A stretch of DNA of 64,000 bases from Roseiarcus sp963742305 (GTDB lineage Bacteria > Pseudomonadota > Alphaproteobacteria > Rhizobiales > Beijerinckiaceae), in assembly GCA_963742305.1 (NCBI GenBank), contig CAVULN010000053.1, positions 124,001-188,000 on the forward strand, in the 5' to 3' direction. Each line of letters begins with the position of its first letter. The stretch's first letter is position 1. The translations under genes were made by a program, and so were the position numbers. Positions 26,880 to 36,481 of this stretch are shown here, piece after piece. Below the pieces are notes generated by a model, which saw only the letters and a program-made list of their open reading frames with translations, did no database searches and had not been told where the DNA came from.

Positions 26880-26952
26880 GGTCGGTCTCGCCCGCGTCGC
26901 TTGCGCGGGAAGCCTCACCGCCCTATAGCGGCGCCGTCAGCAGGAAGAAGGT

Positions 26953-28035
26953 ATGGCGCAGGCCCAGAAACGACGCCCGGCTTCGAACTGGGCGCCGATC
27001 GCAGAGGCGCCGTCGCCGCAACCGCCGACATTCGCCGCGCGCCTCATCGACGCGGTCACGCGCCGCCGCGCCGCGCTCCGGCGCCTCGGCATGGCGGCGA
27101 GCGCGGTCATCATCGCGGTTTCGCTCGCGATTTTCTTGCGGACGCTGCTCCACGTCGATCCGGCCAAGTTCAAGGCCGCGATCGCCGGCACCGGCGGCGA
27201 TCAGATCATGCTCGCCTTCGCCTTCGCGACGCTGAGCTACCTTGCGCTCACCGGCTATGACGGGCTGGCGCTCAAGCATCTCGGGATCAAGGTTCCTTAC
27301 CGGCTGACGGCGCTGGCGTCCTTCACCAGCTATGCGTTTTCCTTCACCCTCGGCTTTCCGCTGGTGACCGGGGCCGCCGTCCGCTACTGGGTCTACGGGC
27401 CCGCCGGGCTCTCCGCACGCAAGGTCGCGAGTCTCACCATCGTGGCCGGGATCGGCTTCTGGCTCGGCATGGGACTGGTGGTCGGCGCGGGCTTCCTCGC
27501 GGCCTCCGAGCCGATCGCCTATATCGATCATTTCCATCCGCTCGCCAATCGCCTGATCGGCCTCTGCGTCATCGGCGCCCTGATCGTCTATCTCGCCTGG
27601 ATCGCCCGCATGCGCCGGCGCGATGCGACCGTTCTCGGCGGATTCCGCTTTCCGGGCCTTATGCTGACGCTGGGCCAGATGGCGCTCGGCGTCATCGACA
27701 TCTGTTCGGCGGCGGCTGCGCTCTATGTCCTCCTGCCGCGCGACGCCCGGCTGGGCTTTCCGACATTCGCGACGCTCTACTCGTTGGCTTCCATGCTGGG
27801 AATCGCCAGCCACGCCCCGGGCGGCCTTGGCGTGTTCGAGGCGACCATCCTCCAGGGCGTCGGCGGCTCCGAGGCCGCCGTCCTCGTTTCGCTGCTGCTC
27901 TTTCGCGGCGTCTACTACCTCGTCCCTTTCATCGCCGCGATGGCGCTGCTCGGCGGCGCCGAGGCGGTGCGCCGCTGGCGTTCGCTGCGGGACGCGATGT
28001 CGCACCCCTCCGACGACTGGCGCGACGGGCGATGA
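26953..28035 (+). CDS. UPF0104/LPG synthase-type integral membrane protein
   Basis: A 360-residue protein with about eight hydrophobic helices, of the UPF0104 family that includes the flippase/synthase membrane domain of MprF. Visible blocks are YAFSFTLGFPLVTGAAVRYW (a conserved family stretch), FWLGMGLVVGAGFLAAS, and SHAPGGLGVFEATILQG. Family members act in lipid modification or transport. There is no C-terminal aminoacyl-transferase domain, so LPG synthesis is not supported. It ends in a four-base overlap with the histidine kinase gene. Confidence 0.85.
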   Translation: MAQAQKRRPASNWAPIAEAPSPQPPTFAARLIDAVTRRRAALRRLGMAASAVIIAVSLAIFLRTLLHVDPAKFKAAIAGTGGDQIMLAFAFATLSYLALTGYDGLALKHLGIKVPYRLTALASFTSYAFSFTLGFPLVTGAAVRYWVYGPAGLSARKVASLTIVAGIGFWLGMGLVVGAGFLAASEPIAYIDHFHPLANRLIGLCVIGALIVYLAWIARMRRRDATVLGGFRFPGLMLTLGQMALGVIDICSAAAALYVLLPRDARLGFPTFATLYSLASMLGIASHAPGGLGVFEATILQGVGGSEAAVLVSLLLFRGVYYLVPFIAAMALLGGAEAVRRWRSLRDAMSHPSDDWRDGR

Positions 28036-29114
28036 AAAGCCCAGAGGCGCAAAGGCTTGCCGACCTCGTGCGCTCGTCCTTTGCGATGAAGCTGATCGGC
28101 GCGATGCCGCAGCCAGCGGTCATCGTCGGTTCGGACGAGCGCGTGGCGGCGGCCAACCAGCTGGCGCTGGATCTGCTGCCGGGCCTGAGGGTCGGCGATC
28201 CGTTTGTGCTCGGGCTGCGCGCCCCGGACGTGAATGACGGGCGCCGCCGGGTGATGGCGAGCGGCGAAGCCGAGACGGTGCAGTGGAGCGAACGCGTGCC
28301 GGTCGAACGGCTGTTCGAGGTCAGCGTCGCGCCGCTCATGACCTCCGGCGGGCAAGCGGCGGCGACGCTCATCACCCTGCGCGATCAGACCGAGGCCCGC
28401 CGCGTCGAGCGGCTGCGGGTCGACTTCATCGCCAACGCCAGCCATGAACTGCGCACGCCGCTCGCTTCCCTGCTCGGCTTCATCGAGACGCTACAGGGCT
28501 CGGCGCGCGACGACGAGAAAGCGCGCGACCGGTTCCTGACCATCATGCGCGAGCAGGGGCGGCGCATGGCCCGGCTGATCGAGGACCTGCTGTCGCTCTC
28601 GCGCATCGAGCAGAAGCAGCACCTCAAGCCCGAAGCCCTCGTCGACCTGGCGCAGACGACGAGGAGCGTCGTCGATGCGCTGACCCCGATGGCCAATGAC
28701 TACGGCGTCGAAATCCGTCTCAGCGCGCCAGAGCCGGCGATGGTCGTCGGCGACCGCGACGAGCTCCTGCGCGTGGCCGAGAACCTGATCGAGAATGCGA
28801 TCAAATACGGCAAGGGCGCGGATCCCGGGCCGGGCGTGGTCGAAGTCGCGGTCCTGAGCACGGAAAAGGAGGGCGCCCTGAGCGTCCGCGACCACGGCCC
28901 CGGCATCGCGCCCGAGCACCTGCCGCGGCTGACCGAGCGGTTCTATCGGGTCGACCCGATCCAGAGCCGGGCCAAGAACGGCACCGGTCTCGGCCTCGCC
29001 ATCGTCAAGCACATCCTGACCCGCCATCGCGGAAGGTTGACCATCACGAGCCGCGTGGGCCAGGGTTCCTCGTTCGTCGCAACCCTGCCGCTCGATTCCA
29101 CAGTAAAATCCTGA
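28032..29114 (+). CDS. PhoR-like sensor histidine kinase without membrane helices
   Basis: A 360-residue kinase. Residues 20-120 form a PAS-like domain, then comes the HisKA box FIANASHELRTPLASLLGF with the phosphorylated His, and a HATPase domain with ENLIENAIKYGKG (N box), VRDHGPGIAPEHLPRL (G1) and GTGLGLAIVKHIL (G2). The layout resembles alphaproteobacterial PhoR proteins. No transmembrane helix is evident, so it may sense from the cytoplasm or through the membrane protein with which it overlaps (ATGA). No response regulator lies beside it. Confidence 0.87.
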   Translation: MKSPEAQRLADLVRSSFAMKLIGAMPQPAVIVGSDERVAAANQLALDLLPGLRVGDPFVLGLRAPDVNDGRRRVMASGEAETVQWSERVPVERLFEVSVAPLMTSGGQAAATLITLRDQTEARRVERLRVDFIANASHELRTPLASLLGFIETLQGSARDDEKARDRFLTIMREQGRRMARLIEDLLSLSRIEQKQHLKPEALVDLAQTTRSVVDALTPMANDYGVEIRLSAPEPAMVVGDRDELLRVAENLIENAIKYGKGADPGPGVVEVAVLSTEKEGALSVRDHGPGIAPEHLPRLTERFYRVDPIQSRAKNGTGLGLAIVKHILTRHRGRLTITSRVGQGSSFVATLPLDSTVKS

Positions 29115-29225
29115 GGCTCCGCGCGAGGCCCGCGGGCCGGCTGGGGAGCTGACAGGCTCCCGATTCCCTTGATTTATCATCCAGTTGCCGTGAAACTCGA
29201 CTGCCGCCTCCCTCCAAACCCAATC

Positions 29226-29241
29226 TAGGTAGAAATACCTA
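29226..29241. promoter_or_regulatory. 16-bp inverted repeat TAGGTA-N4-TACCTA
   Basis: Perfect six-base arms with a GAAA spacer lie 112 bases before the VWA/PEP-CTERM gene. A closely matching copy, TACGTAGAACTACCTA, occurs at 48214-48229 before the beta-barrel protein. The arms resemble TACYYMT heptamers of NarL-type regulators, in reverse arrangement. Confidence 0.5.
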
Positions 29242-29353
29242 TTGCAAATTCAGAAAGCCCATGCATGACTAAATAATGTTATTGCCGTTTCGGTATACGC
29301 TGTCATTGCCTGGCGGTACTACGGCAGGGAACGGTGAATGAAGGGGGTGATCC

Positions 29354-30500
29354 ATGGGCAGGCGCGAATTTATTGCGAAATGCGGGCTTTTGACTTCGGT
29401 GGCGGCCGCAGCGGTGCTGCTCGGCGCCCCGGCGAAGGCGGATTCGCTTACGCCGGACAGCTTTTCGGCGACCATCGGCGTTGGCGGCGTCACCGACATT
29501 ACCGATAAACTGGGCGTGATTTCCGCAGGTTCGCCAACCACGGCGTTGGCGGACGTCATGTTCATCGTCGACACGACCGGCAGCATGAGCGCGGGAATCG
29601 CGGCCGTGGATTCGGCGCTCGAAGGCACAGTCGCGGCGCTCGCCCCGTTGGGGAGCATTGCGACCGGCGCGGCCCAGTTCAAAGACAAAACCGGAGACGG
29701 CTACGACCCGTTCGACTACAGCCTGAGCCAGGCGATCACCACCAACAGCGCGCTGACCCAGACGGCGCTCGGCGCCTTTACCGCCAATGGCGGGGGCGAC
29801 GACCCCGGAGCAGGGGCTGTTTGCGCTTTCGTCCGCGACAACCGACCCGGCCACCGGATGGCGGGCCGGCGCCAAGAAGATCGAGGTGATCGTCGGCGAC
29901 GCGCCCTCGCATGATGACGCTCATCCGACCGCGGCCGGCGGCGCACCAGCGTCAGCAGCGTTGCGGCCACGCTGAGCAGCAACGGCGTGACGCTGATCAC
30001 GCTCGACGCGAACCCGCTCACACATGGAGATGACGGCATCGACGCATTACGGTCAATTCAGCGGCCTGCTCGCTGACGGAGTGTCCGGGCCTGCGGTGAC
30101 GGGATTCACGGACTCGACGGCCATCACCGACGCCATCGTTGCAGCGGTCGGCTCGGCGTTCGCGACCTATTCCACCGTTTCGCTCGGTCTGGTCGGGGCG
30201 GCTCCGTCAAACTGCAGCGTCTCGTTGCCAAGCGCTTTCACCGGTTCTTTCGACCGGTCCGTCGACCGGCCGTTCGGATTCGGCCGGTCGGCATCACGGG
30301 CGTCAGCGCCGGATCGTGCTCGTTCGATATCGGGCTGTTCGCCGACGGCGTGCTGCTGGCGACAGAGTTCGGACACGGTCACCGTCACCGGCACGGTTCC
30401 CGAGCCGTCGACCTGGGCGACCATGCTGATCGGCTTCGCCGCGCTCGGCTACATGGGCTACCGTAGGAGGGCGAAGGCCGCGTTCTCTTCGGCGGCCTGA
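29354..30500 (+). pseudogene. VWA-domain PEP-CTERM surface protein, multiply frameshifted
   Basis: The start is an export signal (MGRREFIAKCGLLTSVAAAAVLLG) with a twin-arginine-like RR. A von Willebrand A domain follows with the MIDAS-type motif VMFIVDTTGSMSAG and later KKIEVIVGDAPSHDD and SSNGVTLITLDAN. The end is a PEP-CTERM sorting signal: VPEPSTWATMLIGFAALGYM then YRRRAK. At least three or four frame changes separate these blocks (about 29810, 29950, 30020 and in the 30260-30360 region), so the gene is degraded. Intact relatives are sorted by exosortase; none is in the window. Confidence 0.8.
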
Positions 30501-30525
30501 CTGTCTCTGCAAGGCGAACACAATG

Positions 30526-30549
30526 AAAAGCCGCCCTCGGGCGGCTTTT
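30526..30549. terminator. Bidirectional hairpin terminator
   Basis: AAAAGCCGCCC-TCG-GGCGGCTTTT forms a perfect hairpin with A-run and T-run flanks. It can stop transcription from both converging genes. Confidence 0.85.
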
Positions 30550-30594
30550 CCGTTCCTGGACACTTCGCCGAGTCCGGCGCCGGACGCGCCGGGT

Positions 30595-32482
30595 TCATGC
30601 CGAAAGAGCGGAAAATAGAGGTTCAAGATGGTTTCTGTAATGACGCCAGCGGCCGACTGAGCGAGTGAACAGTTTCTGGCGGACTTGCCAGGTGCTCTGG
30701 GTGATGACCACCCGCTCGGTGCGGTGGAAGTCGAGGCAGGCCGCCTCCCAGGCGAGACCGAGAAATTCGAGCATCCGCCGACTCTCCCCTTCGAGATCCT
30801 CAACGAGCGCCTCATAGCTCACGGACAGCCAGGCGACCGGCGCGACTTGACGCCAATGATCGGCGAGCCGGGCGGTCTGGCGGAAACGATGCGCGCATTC
30901 CGCGAGATCATATGACCAGGGGTTGCCCCCAGCGAACAGCTGGAAATAGTTCGAGAGGCAGACATCGCGCGGATCGCGTTCGCAAAAAATCACTCGCGCG
31001 CGTGGGAACAGCGTCGCGATCAGGCCCAGATGAAACATGTTGTCGGGCAGCTTGTCGACGACGCGCAAAGCCCCGCCCCCGCGCGCGCCAAGTTGCGCGA
31101 CATGGGCCGAGCCGAGCGACCGCGCCATTGAGGTCCAGCCGGTCAACTGGGCCGGGTCCCGGCTCAATGGCGGCAATTGGCTCGCGATCCGGCCGATCTC
31201 CGTCAATTCGCCAGCGCCAAACGCCTGAGAATGGCTGGCCAGGATCTGCTCCACGAGGCTGGTCCCCGAGCGCGGCATTCCGACAATGAAGACAGGACGG
31301 TCCGACTGGTTCGCCGCGGCCTTCAGCGCGACGAACAGGTCCGGCGTCCACTGACCTATGAGGTCGTCGACCCTTCGCTCCATTCCGTTCGCATCGTAGC
31401 TGCGGCCAGCCTCGACCAGGGATCGTCGCACAAGCGCGTTCGCCTGGGCGAAGCCGGCGAACGCCTCATCGAAGCGATCCATTTTGTCGAGCAGTTCGCC
31501 TCGCGCAAAGCCGGCGGCGATCCGGTCGCTCAGACTGCGCTTCGTGTCGGATAGCGTCTCGGCGAGCCGCTCGAGTTCGGTTTCGCTCGCGCTGGCGCGG
31601 CCGGTGACAGCCAGGCTCCGCCGCGCCTCGGCCGAGTCCGGGTCGATCTTGAGCGCCCGTTCGTAAGCGGCGACGGCGTCCTCGAACTTGCCAAGCGCGC
31701 GATAGGCCCAGCCGAGACTGTTCCAGCCCGCGAGAAAGTTCGGATCGATCGTGACAGCGCTGCGCAGCGCCTCGATTCCCGCGACCGCGCCGCCGGTGCG
31801 GAACAGATAGACGCCGAGCGCGCGCCAGGCGTTCGCATCCTTTGGGCGCGCGAGCACGACACGCTTCTGGAGCGCGGCCGCGTCTTCGAAACGCGACCGC
31901 TCCGCGGCGATCAGGGCAAGCGCTTGCAGCGCCTCGGGAAATTCCGGCCGCCGGACGAGCGCTTCGCGCAGACAGGCCTCGGCCTCCCTCAGCCGGCCCA
32001 GGGCTCGCAGCGCGACGCCCGCGTGCAGCCAGCGCCTCCGCCATATTCGGTTCGAGCGCAAGCGCGCGCCTCGCGCTCGACAGCGCTTCGGTGAAGGCTT
32101 CGGCCGCATTGAGTTCGCGAGCGAGGCTCGAATGCGCAGCCGCGAATTCGGGCTTGAGCGCGATGGCCCGCCGATAGCTGCCCATCGCCTCCCGCGGCCG
32201 GCCGGCGGCATGATGCGCGTTGCCGAGGTTCAGATGGGCGTCCGGGGAGTTGGCGAGCGGACCCATCGCCCGGCCGATGAGTTCGATCGCTTGCTCTGGA
32301 TCGCCGCGGGAAGTCGCGATGACCCCGAGCATGTGCAGGGCGTCGGGGTGGTCGGGCGCCTTGTCAAGAATGCGCCGGTAGAGCTTCGAGGCGCGACCGA
32401 GCCGTCCGGCGCGGTGATGGACGAGCGCCGCATCGAGATCGGCGGCAAAACGCGCCCATCGACTCCGGAGGTCCGCCGTCAA
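30595..32482 (-). pseudogene. TPR-sulfotransferase, one-base frameshift
   Basis: The N-terminal half is TPR repeats (for example LYRRILDKAPDHPDALHMLG and DAHLNLGNAHHAAGRPREAM). The C-terminal half is a PAPS-dependent sulfotransferase with the 5'-phosphosulfate loop VFIVGMPRSGTSLVEQILAS and ARVIFCERDPRDVCLSNYF. The two lie in different frames; removing one base at about 32029-32032 joins them as NMAEAL-LHAGVALRALG. Full length would be about 628 residues, typical of TPR-sulfotransferases. The otherwise clean sequence allows a sequencing error. The likely role is sulfation of a surface or metabolite substrate. A terminator is shared with the converging gene. Confidence 0.85.
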
Positions 32483-32632
32483 CCGCGGCGCCTCTAAGCG
32501 GTTTTGCGCTGGCGGACCAACGCAAAACGGCTCAGAATCCCTTGCCTGGCGCGCCTCGCGATGGCCGGCCCTGAGTCCACGAAAAAGGAGACTGTTCGCA
32601 CGCGCCGAACATGGCGTGCGCGTCAGGATTGG

Positions 32633-33169
32633 TCAACGCAGGGCGGCCCGGCGAGCGCGATCCCGGTCGCGGCGGCGGTCCTGGGCGGGCTGGTAGGCGA
32701 GGGAGGCGTGATAGGCGCAATAGGGCCTGGTCGCGGTCGGCGATCCGCAATAGCGGAATTCGGCATTGGCCGGATCGCCGAGCGGCCAGCGGCACATCGA
32801 TTCCTTCAGCTCGACGATCGTCACCCTGAGCGACATCGGCACGACGACGCTCTCGAACTCCGGCTCGATGGTCTCGGACAGCGCCTCCGGCGCGAGGGCG
32901 AGCGCGTTCGCGCCGCGCACCATCCGCGGGCCGGCCGAGGACAGGCGCGATCCGGCGACGCGATGGGTGGACGGCGGCGCGTGACGCCGGGGACGCGAAG
33001 CGACGGAGCTTGGCGTTTTGGCCCGGCCGGCCAGGCCCAGCCGATGGACCTTTCCGATCACCGCGTTGCGGGTTACGCCATTGCCGAGCAGGCCCGCAAT
33101 CTGGCTCGCGCTCTTGCCGTCGGTCCAATGCTGCTTGAGCTGCTCGACGATCTCGTCCGTCCAAGCCAT
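32633..33169 (-). CDS. gcrA: GcrA cell-cycle regulator
   Basis: A 178-residue GcrA. The conserved N-terminal DNA-binding helix-turn-helix is MAWTDEIVEQLKQHWTDGKS followed by ASQIAGLLGNGVTRNAVIGKVHRLGL. The conserved C-terminal sigma70-contact region ends MCRWPLGDPANAEFRYCG and PYCAYHASLAYQP. GcrA binds RNA polymerase-sigma70 and activates promoters with methylated GANTC sites in alphaproteobacteria. A frame extends upstream, but MAWTDE at 33169 is the universal start. Three GANTC sequences lie upstream. Confidence 0.96.
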   Translation of the reverse strand: MAWTDEIVEQLKQHWTDGKSASQIAGLLGNGVTRNAVIGKVHRLGLAGRAKTPSSVASRPRRHAPPSTHRVAGSRLSSAGPRMVRGANALALAPEALSETIEPEFESVVVPMSLRVTIVELKESMCRWPLGDPANAEFRYCGSPTATRPYCAYHASLAYQPAQDRRRDRDRARRAALR

Positions 33170-33524
33170 AGTCGCCTCGTTCGTCAATCCGTCCTCAACG
33201 TGAGCCGCATGAGGCGGAATCCAACCCCATCGCCCGGCAAGGAGCCCGCCGGGCGCGACGCTGACCAGCACTCGATCTGGAACCCTTGCCCACGACATCT
33301 CGTGGGCCTCAAGGGCTAGAACTACACTACTCGTTGAATCGCGCGCAAGAGTCCCCAAGGGGCGTCGGACCGGCTTTTCCCCAACTCTTGAGCGTTCCCG
33401 GTTTCATTTTCCGTCCGGCCGATCGCATGGGCAGGCCGGACCGAGCCGTTGCGACGCGACTAGCCTGCGGGCGCCCTGGGCCTGACGACCGCCTCTCAAT
33501 GCCGGTCGTGGGCGCCGCCGCTCA
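33170..33524. other. gcrA upstream region with three GANTC sites
   Basis: No gene is seen here. GANTC (CcrM methylation) sites occur at 33217-33221, 33336-33340 and 33349-33353; the last two are eight bases apart. No clear operator or RNA gene was found otherwise. Confidence 0.55.
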
Positions 33525-35591
33525 TCACCGCCACATCGCGCGCATGCGCGCCTGAAGATCGATGCGCGGGCCCTCGGCCGCCGGGCGCAGCGGCGCGGGA
33601 TCTGCCGCGGGCCACGTCATTCGGTCGAAATGCTCAAGCAGCGGCGACGGGATGAAGCGGGTGCGGCTCGCGAATACGCTGCGGTCGCCGTTGCGCGGCT
33701 GCCCATGAACGTAGAAGCGCTGCGGAACGACGAGCGCGAGTTCGTCCTTCGCGCGGGTCATCGCGACATAGAGGAGGCGCCGCTCCTCCTCGATCTCCTC
33801 TGACGAACCGGTGGCGAGATCGGAGGGAATGCAGCCGTCGACGCAATTGAGCACGAACACCGAGCGCCATTCCTGCCCCTTGGCCGAGTGGATGGTCGAG
33901 AGGATGAAATAGTCCTCGTCGCGGTGCGGCGGCCCCGCTTCGTCGCTGGTCGTCTCCGGCGGATCGAGCGCAATCTCGCTCAGGAAACGCTCGCGCGAAG
34001 GGAAGGACGCGGCGATGCGCTCGAGCGCCTCGAGATCGTTCAGACGCACGCGCGCGTCATCGTAGCGCGCCTCGATCAGGGGCTGAAGCCAGGCGACCGC
34101 GTCGGCGATGTCCGCCGGCCATGGCGAGGCGCGCCCCGCAAGGCGGCGCATGAGATCGGCGAAGGGGTGAAAGCCGTCCCGCGCCCGGGGCGGCGCCACG
34201 AGCGCCGCCATGGTCGCAAAGTCGTCGTCGGCGCCCGCCGCGGAAACGATGGTCTCGGCGATCTTCGGCCCGATTCCGGGCAGGAGCTTGGCGACCCGGA
34301 AGCCGGCGATCCGGTCGCGCGGATTCTCGGCAAAGCGCAAGAGCGCGACGGCGTCTTTGACATGGGCGGCGTCGAGAAACTTCAAGCCCCCGTATTTGAC
34401 GAACGGCACGTTGCGGCGCGTCAACTCGAGTTCGAGCCCGGCGCTGTGGTGGGAGGCGCGAAACAGCGCCGCCTGGGCCTTGAGCTGAGCGCCCGCCTCC
34501 CGGTTGGCGAGCGCGCGGGTCGTGATGAAGCGGGCCTGTTCCGAATCGTCGGCGACGGTGACGAGCTGGGGAAGGGGGCCGCGAGGCCGCTCGGTGCGCA
34601 GGGTCTTGGCGAAGCGCTCGGGGGCGAGCGCGATGACTGCGTTGGCGGCGGCGAGGATCGCGCCGCTCGAGCGGTAGTTGCGCTCGAGCGTCACCACGCG
34701 CGCGGGCGGATCGAACGCGCGGGGAAAATCGAGGATGTTGCGCACGGTCGCCGCGCGGAACGAGTAGATCGCCTGCGCGTCGTCGCCGACCACGGTGAGC
34801 CCGCGCCCCCGAGGCCTCAGCGCCATCACGATTTCGCCCTGGAGGGCGTTGGTGTCCTGGTATTCGTCGACCAGCAGATGATCGAAGCGGGCGGCCACCT
34901 CGGCCGCGATCGCGGGCTCGGTCAGCATCTGGGCGAAATAGATGAGGAGATCGTCGTAATCGAGCACATTCTGGCGCTGCTTCATTTCGACATAGGAGGC
35001 GAAGAGCGCGCGAAGCGCGTCCTCGTGACCCGCGACCCAGGGGAACCATTTGCCGAGCGTCGCTTTCAGCTCGCTGCGCGCATTGACGACGCGCGAATAG
35101 ATGGCAAGGCAGGTCCCCTTGGTGGGAAAGCGCTCCTTCCGTTCGTCGAGGCCCGCCTCGTGGCGCGCCCAGTTCATGAGGTCGGCCGAATCCTCGCGGT
35201 CGAGGATGGTGAACTGAGGATCGAGGCCGAGCCGCTCAGCATATTCGCGCAGGAAGCGAGCGCCGAGGCTGTGGAACGTCCCGGCATAAGCCGGCCGCGC
35301 GGCCTGAGCCGCCTCTGGCTTGAGGCGCCGGGCGAGCAGGCGCTCGACCCGGCGGCCAAGCTCGGCAGCCGCGCGGCGCGAGAAGGTGGCGAGCACGATG
35401 CGCCTGGGGTCGGCGCCGGCGAGGATCAGCCCGGCCACCCGGTGCGCCAGCATCGCCGTTTTCCCCGAGCCCGCGCCGGCGATGACGAGCAGCGGCCCGG
35501 GCCCGCCGGAATCGCCGATCCCATGCTCGACCGCGAGCCGCTGTTCGGGGTTGAGCTCGACGGCGGGCGTGCGAATCAGGGCGAGCGACAT
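33525..35591 (-). CDS. UvrD/PcrA-family superfamily 1 DNA helicase
   Basis: About 688 residues with all SF1A helicase motifs: LNPEQRLAVEHG (Q motif), VIAGAGSGKTAMLAHRV (Walker A), LLVDEYQDTN (Walker B), VVGDDAQAIYSFRAAT (motif III), VTLERNYRSSGAIL (motif IV), STIHSAKGQEW (motif V) and RRLLYVAMTRAKDELAL (motif VI). A 3'-5' ATP-dependent DNA helicase, shorter than typical UvrD and closer in length to Rep or PcrA. It may act in repair or replication restart. The ATG at 35591 gives MSLALIRTPAVELNPEQ. Confidence 0.92.
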   Translation of the reverse strand: MSLALIRTPAVELNPEQRLAVEHGIGDSGGPGPLLVIAGAGSGKTAMLAHRVAGLILAGADPRRIVLATFSRRAAAELGRRVERLLARRLKPEAAQAARPAYAGTFHSLGARFLREYAERLGLDPQFTILDREDSADLMNWARHEAGLDERKERFPTKGTCLAIYSRVVNARSELKATLGKWFPWVAGHEDALRALFASYVEMKQRQNVLDYDDLLIYFAQMLTEPAIAAEVAARFDHLLVDEYQDTNALQGEIVMALRPRGRGLTVVGDDAQAIYSFRAATVRNILDFPRAFDPPARVVTLERNYRSSGAILAAANAVIALAPERFAKTLRTERPRGPLPQLVTVADDSEQARFITTRALANREAGAQLKAQAALFRASHHSAGLELELTRRNVPFVKYGGLKFLDAAHVKDAVALLRFAENPRDRIAGFRVAKLLPGIGPKIAETIVSAAGADDDFATMAALVAPPRARDGFHPFADLMRRLAGRASPWPADIADAVAWLQPLIEARYDDARVRLNDLEALERIAASFPSRERFLSEIALDPPETTSDEAGPPHRDEDYFILSTIHSAKGQEWRSVFVLNCVDGCIPSDLATGSSEEIEEERRLLYVAMTRAKDELALVVPQRFYVHGQPRNGDRSVFASRTRFIPSPLLEHFDRMTWPAADPAPLRPAAEGPRIDLQARMRAMWR

Positions 35592-35673
35592 GGAGCGACG
35601 CAATCATGTTTCGCGCTTTGTTCGCAAGGGCGGGGACGCCGGTAGTGGGTCAGTCCGGCCCGGCGCACTTGAA

Positions 35674-35695
35674 GGTAAGGTGATTCCGCCTTACC
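35674..35695. promoter_or_regulatory. Inverted repeat GGTAAGG-N8-CCTTACC upstream of vapBC
   Basis: Perfect seven-base arms lie 51 bases before the antitoxin start. AbrB-type antitoxins repress their own operons at such repeats, so this is the likely autoregulatory operator. Confidence 0.65.
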
Positions 35696-35746
35696 GTAAA
35701 GCCCAAAGCGCGCGAAGTCCGTCATCGACTTCGCCAGGATCCCGCC

Positions 35747-36001
35747 ATGAAGAACACTTTGAAAATCACCTCGAAGGGTCAGGTCACGCTCCGCAAGGCG
35801 GTGCTGGACCAGCTCGGCGTTCGGCCGGGGGACAGGATCACGGTCGAGATCGTCGCTCCTGGCCGGGTGGAAGTGAGGTCGGCCAGGGCTGGCGCAAGTC
35901 TCGAGGCCTTCGTGGGTTGCCTGAAAAAGCCTGGGGCGCCGAGCCTTTCGATCGAGGAGATCAGCGCGATTGCGAGCGAGGGCTGGGCGGGCCGGCGGTG
36001 A
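35747..36001 (+). CDS. vapB: AbrB/SpoVT-fold antitoxin
   Basis: An 84-residue antitoxin. The N-terminal swapped-hairpin DNA-binding domain is clear (LKITSKGQVTLRKAVLDQLG, VRPGDRITVEI). The C-terminal tail (SLSIEEISAIASEGW) should wrap the PIN toxin. It neutralises the VapC-like toxin and represses the operon. Its stop overlaps the toxin GTG by four-base GTGA coupling. Confidence 0.9.
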   Translation: MKNTLKITSKGQVTLRKAVLDQLGVRPGDRITVEIVAPGRVEVRSARAGASLEAFVGCLKKPGAPSLSIEEISAIASEGWAGRR

Positions 36002-36399
36002 GAATCACCGCGGACACCAACGTGCTGGTGCGGGCGGCGGTTATGGACGAACCGGCTCAGAGCCGGCTCGCCGCCGCCGCGCTACTCGAAGCGGAGACGG
36101 TCGCCGTGACGCTTTCCACTCTCTGCGAATTCGTCTGGGTGCTGACGCGCGGCTATAAAAGAAAGGTGGCGGAGGTCGCCGCCGCGATGCGAAAACTGGC
36201 CGAGAGCGAGCGCGTCCTGGTCGACCGGCCCGCGTTGGAAGCCGGTCTCGCGGTTCTCGAAAGGGGCGGCGATTTCGCGGACGGCGTCATCGCTTTTGAA
36301 GGGCGGAGGGCAGGCGGCCGAATTTTCACGAGCTTCGACCCGGACGCCGTCGAACTGATTGGCGCGACCGGCGGAGAGACACGGTTGCTGTCCGAATGA
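35998..36399 (+). CDS. vapC: VapC-type PIN-domain RNase toxin
   Basis: A 133-residue PIN-domain ribonuclease. The acidic active site is visible: ITADTNVLVRAAV (first Asp), STLCEFVWVLTRGY (Glu), GDFADGVIAFEG (Asp) and IFTSFDPDAVELI (final Asp). Such toxins cut tRNA or rRNA when the antitoxin is lost. The GTG start at 35998 overlaps the antitoxin stop. All expected catalytic residues are kept, so the module looks active. Confidence 0.9.
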   Translation: MRITADTNVLVRAAVMDEPAQSRLAAAALLEAETVAVTLSTLCEFVWVLTRGYKRKVAEVAAAMRKLAESERVLVDRPALEAGLAVLERGGDFADGVIAFEGRRAGGRIFTSFDPDAVELIGATGGETRLLSE

Positions 36400-36481
36400 A
36401 CACGGCGGTTGCAGGCGCCGCTTGCGGCTCGCCGGACGCCCGTTGCCGCACAGCGCGAGCGGCCGTTGACAGGCGGAGCAC

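Noticed and set aside
35320..36399. Long frame that includes vapC with a 226-codon N-terminal extension
   Set aside because: The extension overlaps the helicase start and vapB in other frames; the GTG at 35998 gives a standard PIN protein.
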